A stretch of DNA of 64,000 nt, from assembly GCA_029844215.1 (NCBI GenBank), contig JAQGDG010000160.1:62001-126000 (forward strand), read 5' to 3'. The position numbers were made by a program, and so were the translations under genes. This stretch comes from Przewalskia tangutica (lineage: Eukaryota > Streptophyta > Magnoliopsida > Solanales > Solanaceae). Positions 59,519 through 64,000 of the stretch are shown here, piece after piece. Each line of letters opens with the position of its first letter. The stretch's first letter is position 1. A model generated the notes under the pieces. The model was not told where the DNA came from and ran no database searches. It worked only from the letters and a program-made list of their open reading frames with translations.

Positions 59519-59703
59519 AGTTAATCCTCGGAAAGTGTCTACAGACCGTGTCTAGTAGAGTCTTGATTATCGGTGTGTTGTGCACCACATCTATAATCAG
59601 GAGGCTATAGGACATTTAGGATTGGTTTCCATTCTTCTCATTCCGAGATCGTGCCTTAGAGCCGTTGTAAGTTGGACCCTCCGACGTATCTCGTTTTACC
59701 GCT

Positions 59704-60929
59704 ATGCCTCCGCAAGGCAACCAGAGCCACGGGCGGCAAGACACCGAGGAACCGCTAGTGAGATACGAGGAGTACGAGGCGCAGCCCGCATGACTGAGGT
59801 TGTGCTTGACGGCGGGTTTTGTGACGCCGCCAGCCAAAGCAGAGGTTAGAGCCTCAGCAATGGCTTCTGAGACCGCAGCACCGAGCCTCCACCCCACACC
59901 AGGCGCAGGAGATGGGTTACGCGAGAGATGGCCCGCCTTGGCCGTGGTCGTGGCCGATATGGAGATAGGCCGGATGCGCAGCAGCCCAAAGAGCACCATG
60001 GTTCACCCCGAGCGAATAGTTTGAGGCTACGGACTTTCTCGAGTCAGAGCCCGCCAGAGTTTTATGGGTCGAGGCCTGAGGATGATCCGCAGGAGTTCAT
60101 CCGGCAGTTACAGCGGATCATGCGGGTGATCAAGGCTTCAGAGACCGAGTCTGTGACCTTTGGTTCGCATCGGCTGCGTGATACCGCATCGATTGGTTTG
60201 ATTCAGGAGCTTTCCGGGAGAGCATGCACCTCCAGCAGATGGGATGAGTTTTCGGAGCTTTCTCACGCACTTCTTGCCTCCGCAGATGGCGAGGGCACGC
60301 CGACAGATTTTTGATGCTTAGACAGAGCGGGCGTACGGTTCGGGAGTACAACGTGGAGTTTGACTCGTTGGCTCGGTATGTCCCCGCTTTAGTGGCAACT
60401 ATGGAGGATAGAGTGCACCGCTACGTCACCGGATTAGATGATTACTTGACAGAGGCTTGTTCGGGTGTAGCTCTTCAGCCGGGCATGGACATTGCCCGCA
60501 TGCAGGCTCATGCACTAGGATGTGAGGTACGGAGAGGTCGACGGAATGACCTGGATCAGCAGAGGCCGTGACATCGTGGTCTTTGGCGACTTTCGAGGCG
60601 GACCGCCAAGAAGAGATTAGTTTTGTACCCCGCCAAGACAGAGTGGTCCTCCGCCTTCGAGAGTGTCGTGGCTCCGGGTTCGTGTTTCGAGGAAGTAAGG
60701 GTGTTGGCGGATGCGGTCACCCCTACCTCGGTGTGGCCGATGTGGTAGACCGCATTTCGGGGAGTGTCGTGGTGCCAAGGGAGCTTGTTATTTTTGCGGC
60801 CAGCAGGGCCATTTTGCGAGGAACTGTCCGACCAAGGGTAGCACGGATGCTACGACTCAGCCTTCAGGATCAGTGGCTGGTTCATCACCTTCACTAGCTA
60901 TGCGCCCTGCAGGGCAGGACTGTGATTAG
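59704..60929 (+). pseudogene. gag: P5 gag: capsid core plus zinc knuckle, gag-only, few frame breaks
   Basis: Encodes the particle protein. ATG at 59704 (MPPQGNQS-type basic start). The capsid core lies in one 128-codon open frame (59928-60314), with SPPEFYGSRPEDDPQEF at about 60050 and ETESVTFGSH. It continues in another frame (60311-60571) with VREYNVEFDSLARYVPALVA, a VHRYVTGLDDY stretch and ALQPGMDIARMQAHA. The zinc knuckle CYFCGQQGHFARNC (about 60786-60827) has correct spacing and lies in a third frame that stops at 60929. Three or four single-base indels would account for all the breaks. No protease follows, which defines the gag-only class. Confidence 0.92.
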
Positions 60930-61670
60930 GAAGCGGAAGAGACAGGTATATCCTTAACCCTCTGAAGTTTTGTATACTGATGTGTTTTAGTGTTATGTTC
61001 GGATAGCTTTGTGCTAAATGTGATTTAGACACCTGGTTATTGTAGAAGGGTAAGTATGGGGGCATGGTAAGTGTGAACCCTAGACTGTCACGATTGAGAC
61101 CTTAGAGGTAAGGTCGTCTTGAGTAAAAGATTCGTTTTATGTTTGACCTTTATCAGAGTGCGTGGTATACGTGGGTTTTATTTGTGTGATAAGTCCATAG
61201 GTAGTGTGAGAAGGAAGTGGTAGCTTTCATGATGTGATTTAGCAGGATTGTTCCGTGTCGGGGAACGAGGGCTTGACGCGATTGTGGGTCGGGTTGAGGA
61301 CGTGATACGGGTCAACCCGTGCCCGGATTAAGCGGGTCAGTTCTGGGTGGTCCCGCCAGTGGTAGGGTCACGAGGATGCTAGGCCCAAGTTTGTATGATC
61401 ATCGTATGAGTTCGTGGACGCTCGACCAGAAGCGGTTCGTAAAGGCCGGAATGGCCTTAAGGAAGTTTGAGGTTAGTAAGATGACCAAGTTGGAGGTAGT
61501 GACTCCGCAGATTTTGGGAACGGTAATGACCAAGTTTGCGCGCATCGTGAGAGTTCAAGTGTTCGAGAAGCGGCACGATGAGTAAGGAAGGAAGATAACG
61601 TGTGTTATTTCGCGCTGCCGCGCGTTGACAACTTGTTAGAGGAACTTCATCGATATCCGTCTTGAGAAGG
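60930..61670 (+). other. P5 post-gag non-coding module
   Basis: Occupies the place of pol. No domain in any frame. It contains gggtcgggttgagg and gggtcaacccg (61286-61320), ggtcccgccagtggtaggg (61350) and ggaatggccttaagg (61450). P1 27910-28652 is nearly collinear. Confidence 0.72.
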
Positions 61671-61704
61671 AACATTCGGGACGAATGTTTCTAGCGAGGG
61701 AGAA
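61671..61704 (+). other. P5 polypurine tract and upstream hairpin
   Basis: aacattcgggacgaatgtt (61671-61689), then agcgagggagaa (61693-61704). Confidence 0.87.
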
Positions 61705-64000
61705 TGTTATACCCGTAGTTGCGTGGTATGTATGTGAGGACGACGCATTTGAGTACGCAGAAAATTTTGAAAATAAAGAAAGATGTGAGTTTTCGACTGA
61801 AAAGTTTCCGGTTATTTGTGAAGAAAAAGGTTCGTTAATGGGAATTGGATTCCCAGATTTGGTATTTGGACTTCATAGATTATATTAGAATTTTGAGATT
61901 TTATTTTCGGAAATGGTCACGTGGGCCCACGGAGAAATTTACTGATGGGCCCGCTTTGTTTTTGAGATTTCAGATTTTGGATATTTTCTAAGACGAAATA
62001 TTCGGCGAATCGGGGCGACACGTGTCACCCCATGTGGCACCCTGGCGATTTTACCTTTGTGCACAACACCCGGTTGGAGTCGTTTTTCGACGAAACGTTT
62101 TACATAACTTGCGAGGGGAAAATTCCGGCTATGTCTTTTCTTATTTTTGCGGATTTTTCCGAGAGACGAAACATTTTGGACCAACGGGAGGGTGACATGT
62201 GTCACCCTCACAATGGAAACAAGTGGGGCGGCACTTGGCCGATTTGGAGGGGCAAGTTGTGCTAGATATTTGTGTAGATATTTGTGAGGGTTTTAAGGAG
62301 TAGGGGCTAGGGTGCACTTGGCTTGATCTTGGCCTTACACTTGCCTTGCACATGGCTTGATCTTGGCCATTGGTTGGCCTTTGGTTTTGCTATAAATACC
62401 CCTCCCTTGTGAAGACTTATTCATTCACTCCTCACTTTGTCTAAGTCTTGAAATCCCTCCCCTCCCTCTAGTAGCTCTCGTCCTAAGCCTCTCCCCCTCC
62501 CTCCTCCTTGTGGCCTTTGGCCGAGAAGGGTTCCCCCCCCCTTTGTGGTGCTAGCCGTGGGGTACCCCCCCCTAGCCTAGTTGTTTTCGTATAATACCCC
62601 TCCCTTGTGGTATTGAAATACTTCTCCTAGTATTGTTATAATGCCCAAAATACCTTAGCCTTGTACCTTGTAGTATTCCAAAGATACCTCTATACGTAGA
62701 GTCAGGAATACTACCTTTTGTCCTTTTAGTCTCAAACCGAAACCCTAAGGAAATCTTCATAGTTGGTTGAAGTATTTGAGTAGAAGTTGGTTAGAACTTC
62801 TAAGGGTTGTTTGGAGCGGATTGGAGCGCACGGAGTAGGAGCTAAACCTTGCTCAGGATCGACATTATAACTTGGATAATTTTGGGCTTATCGAGGTAAT
62901 TATCTTGTCCCTCTATTGTAATTGGAAATTACATGTTTGTTGGAATATATAGTTGAGGTATACTATATATAGAACTGAACATTATTGCGCGGCAATGTCG
63001 TTTGACTTAAGCCTGAATTTAAAGAAGAGAACTGAACTGTAATTACATAGGACTGTATTACAGTAGACTTGTGTAGCATTATTGTGTAGTAGAATGGTAC
63101 ACGTCCGGTTAGACGTGTAAACCCCCCCCCCCCTGGTTGGCTTGGTAGCCGGCCTCGATAGAGGAGGAGATTTACGCTGTTGCGGGAGAGTCTTGCGAAT
63201 TTTCTGTAGAGAAATGGAACCTTGTGTTTTGAAGTTAATAGACGTTTGTGACCTTTTTTAGGTGAAAGTACTATGAGTAGCGTATTCTACTTGAGGAGTG
63301 GAAAGGGCTAGCAAGGTTGTAGTACTTGGAGCATTTTGCTTATTGTCGATACTCGTCGCGAGGTATGTGAACCTCTTCCTATCTCTTCTAGCATGATATG
63401 TGTGAACTATGTAGTACGGTAGACGTACATGTGCTAAGTGATTTGGTTGGTTTAAAGCATAGGGTGTTATAATAGCTTTATGGGAAGTTAGTTATAACGA
63501 CATTATGTAGGTGAAAATGGTTTACTGATGTTAGAAGTTAAGAGACTTGATCTTAGAAGATAAGAGACTTAACTTATTTGTTTTAATATGGATGTTGTGT
63601 GAAACCTCATTCGTGAGTAATGAGTACTTGGTTTTTAAAGGAATAATGTTTTACTGATTTCGGAAATCGAACGAATGTGTCGGACCAATCGCAGCGTTAA
63701 TAAAGGAAAATGTATTGAATAATGATGTGTTGTATTAAAACCAAGAGAAACCTCCATCCGCATGAAGCTAAGATGAGACAAAATGATATTACATTTTCTA
63801 GATCATGGTCATTGTAATAAAATCGTTATAAACAAGAATAAACTACTCACATATATGACATATGTTACTCAATTGTTCTAAAAAGGAATCAAGTGATTAA
63901 GTTTGGGAACTATGAAACCATTTGAAAATGAGAAGCTTGAGTAATTGAAACTAGGCAAACTTGAACTTAAGAAAAGAATGTTGTTACTTGATTTTGAAAA
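61705..64000 (+). repeat. P5 3' LTR (truncated by window edge)
   Basis: Starts tgttatacccgtagttgc and matches 56002 onward for about 2.3 kb. It has longer C-runs (62534, 63121-63134) than its partner and keeps actg where the partner has atcg (63050-63070 compared with 57310-57340). Confidence 0.92.
62391..62398 (+). promoter_or_regulatory. TATA box of P5 3' LTR
   Basis: TATAAATA, 686 bases into the LTR. Confidence 0.68.

Larger units (their letters stand above)
56002..64000 (+). mobile_element. P5: gag-only (TR-GAG-like) LTR retrotransposon, cut by window edge
   Basis: 5' LTR 56002-59502, internal region 2.20 kb (59503-61704), 3' LTR from 61705 past the window end. It is a sister of P1: the internal regions align throughout, and the LTRs share the 75-base minisatellite. 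It has the best preserved gag in the window. Inserted in LTR F; the right-hand target duplication is outside the window. Confidence 0.93.

Noticed and set aside
1..64000. Endogenous pararetrovirus sequence
   Set aside because: All RT, RNase H and integrase pieces are in Ty3/gypsy order with LTRs, integrase and an initiator-Met primer site; no movement protein or virus-type coat protein was seen.

Overview
The window is plant nuclear DNA, most likely pericentromeric or other heterochromatin of a eudicot. The LTR ends, the chromodomain-like pol C-terminus and the initiator-Met primer sites look most like Solanaceae or related asterids, but the species is inferred, not shown. I see no host gene, rRNA or tRNA. 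Essentially every base belongs to Ty3/gypsy LTR retrotransposons of the chromovirus (Tekay/Del-like) type, stacked inside one another. Long reading frames are rare because the elements are full of frameshifts.

Layout. Elements are named here by strand (P plus, M minus). The outermost host is P4, whose pol fragment (47823-49481) and 3' LTR (49482 onward) are visible. A minus-strand LTR (LTR C: 35543-36337, 44565-44575, 47562-47822) sits in the P4 pol gene. LTR C carries three further insertions: M1 (left edge to 35542), P3 (36338-44564) and a solo LTR of LTR C's own family (44576-47561). M1 is the only element with gag, protease, RT, RNase H, integrase and chromodomain-like remains. Its gag is split by P1 (4494-32213). 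The 5' LTR of P1 is itself split by M2 (5948-15478, minus) and P2 (16605-25565). On the right, the P4 3' LTR is entered by LTR D (51903), D by LTR E (52581, minus), E by LTR F (53923), and F by P5 (56002 to the right edge). Five-base target duplications are exact for P1 (atagc), P3 (tggca) and the solo LTR (ttgac), one mismatch off for P2 (atcgc/accgc) and tentative for M2 (acgtt).

How the parts relate. M2, P1, P2, P3 and P5 share a plan: LTRs of about 3.1-3.7 kb, an initiator-Met primer site, an internal region of only 2.0-2.2 kb with gag or its remains, a non-coding post-gag module, a hairpin and a polypurine tract. They match the description of gag-only TR-GAG elements, which must borrow protease, RT and integrase from a partner; M1 has matching ends and is the obvious relative of such a partner. 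P2 and M2 still keep the integrase C-terminus, so they look like an intermediate stage of pol loss.

Each LTR family carries its own minisatellite in the downstream half of the LTR. Nearly all share a palindromic G-box, and most share a TATAAATA box, in the upstream part. Paired LTRs of single elements differ mainly by short indels and compound changes around CTG/CAG. This may be consensus error on methylated DNA rather than real decay, so the frameshifts should be read with caution.
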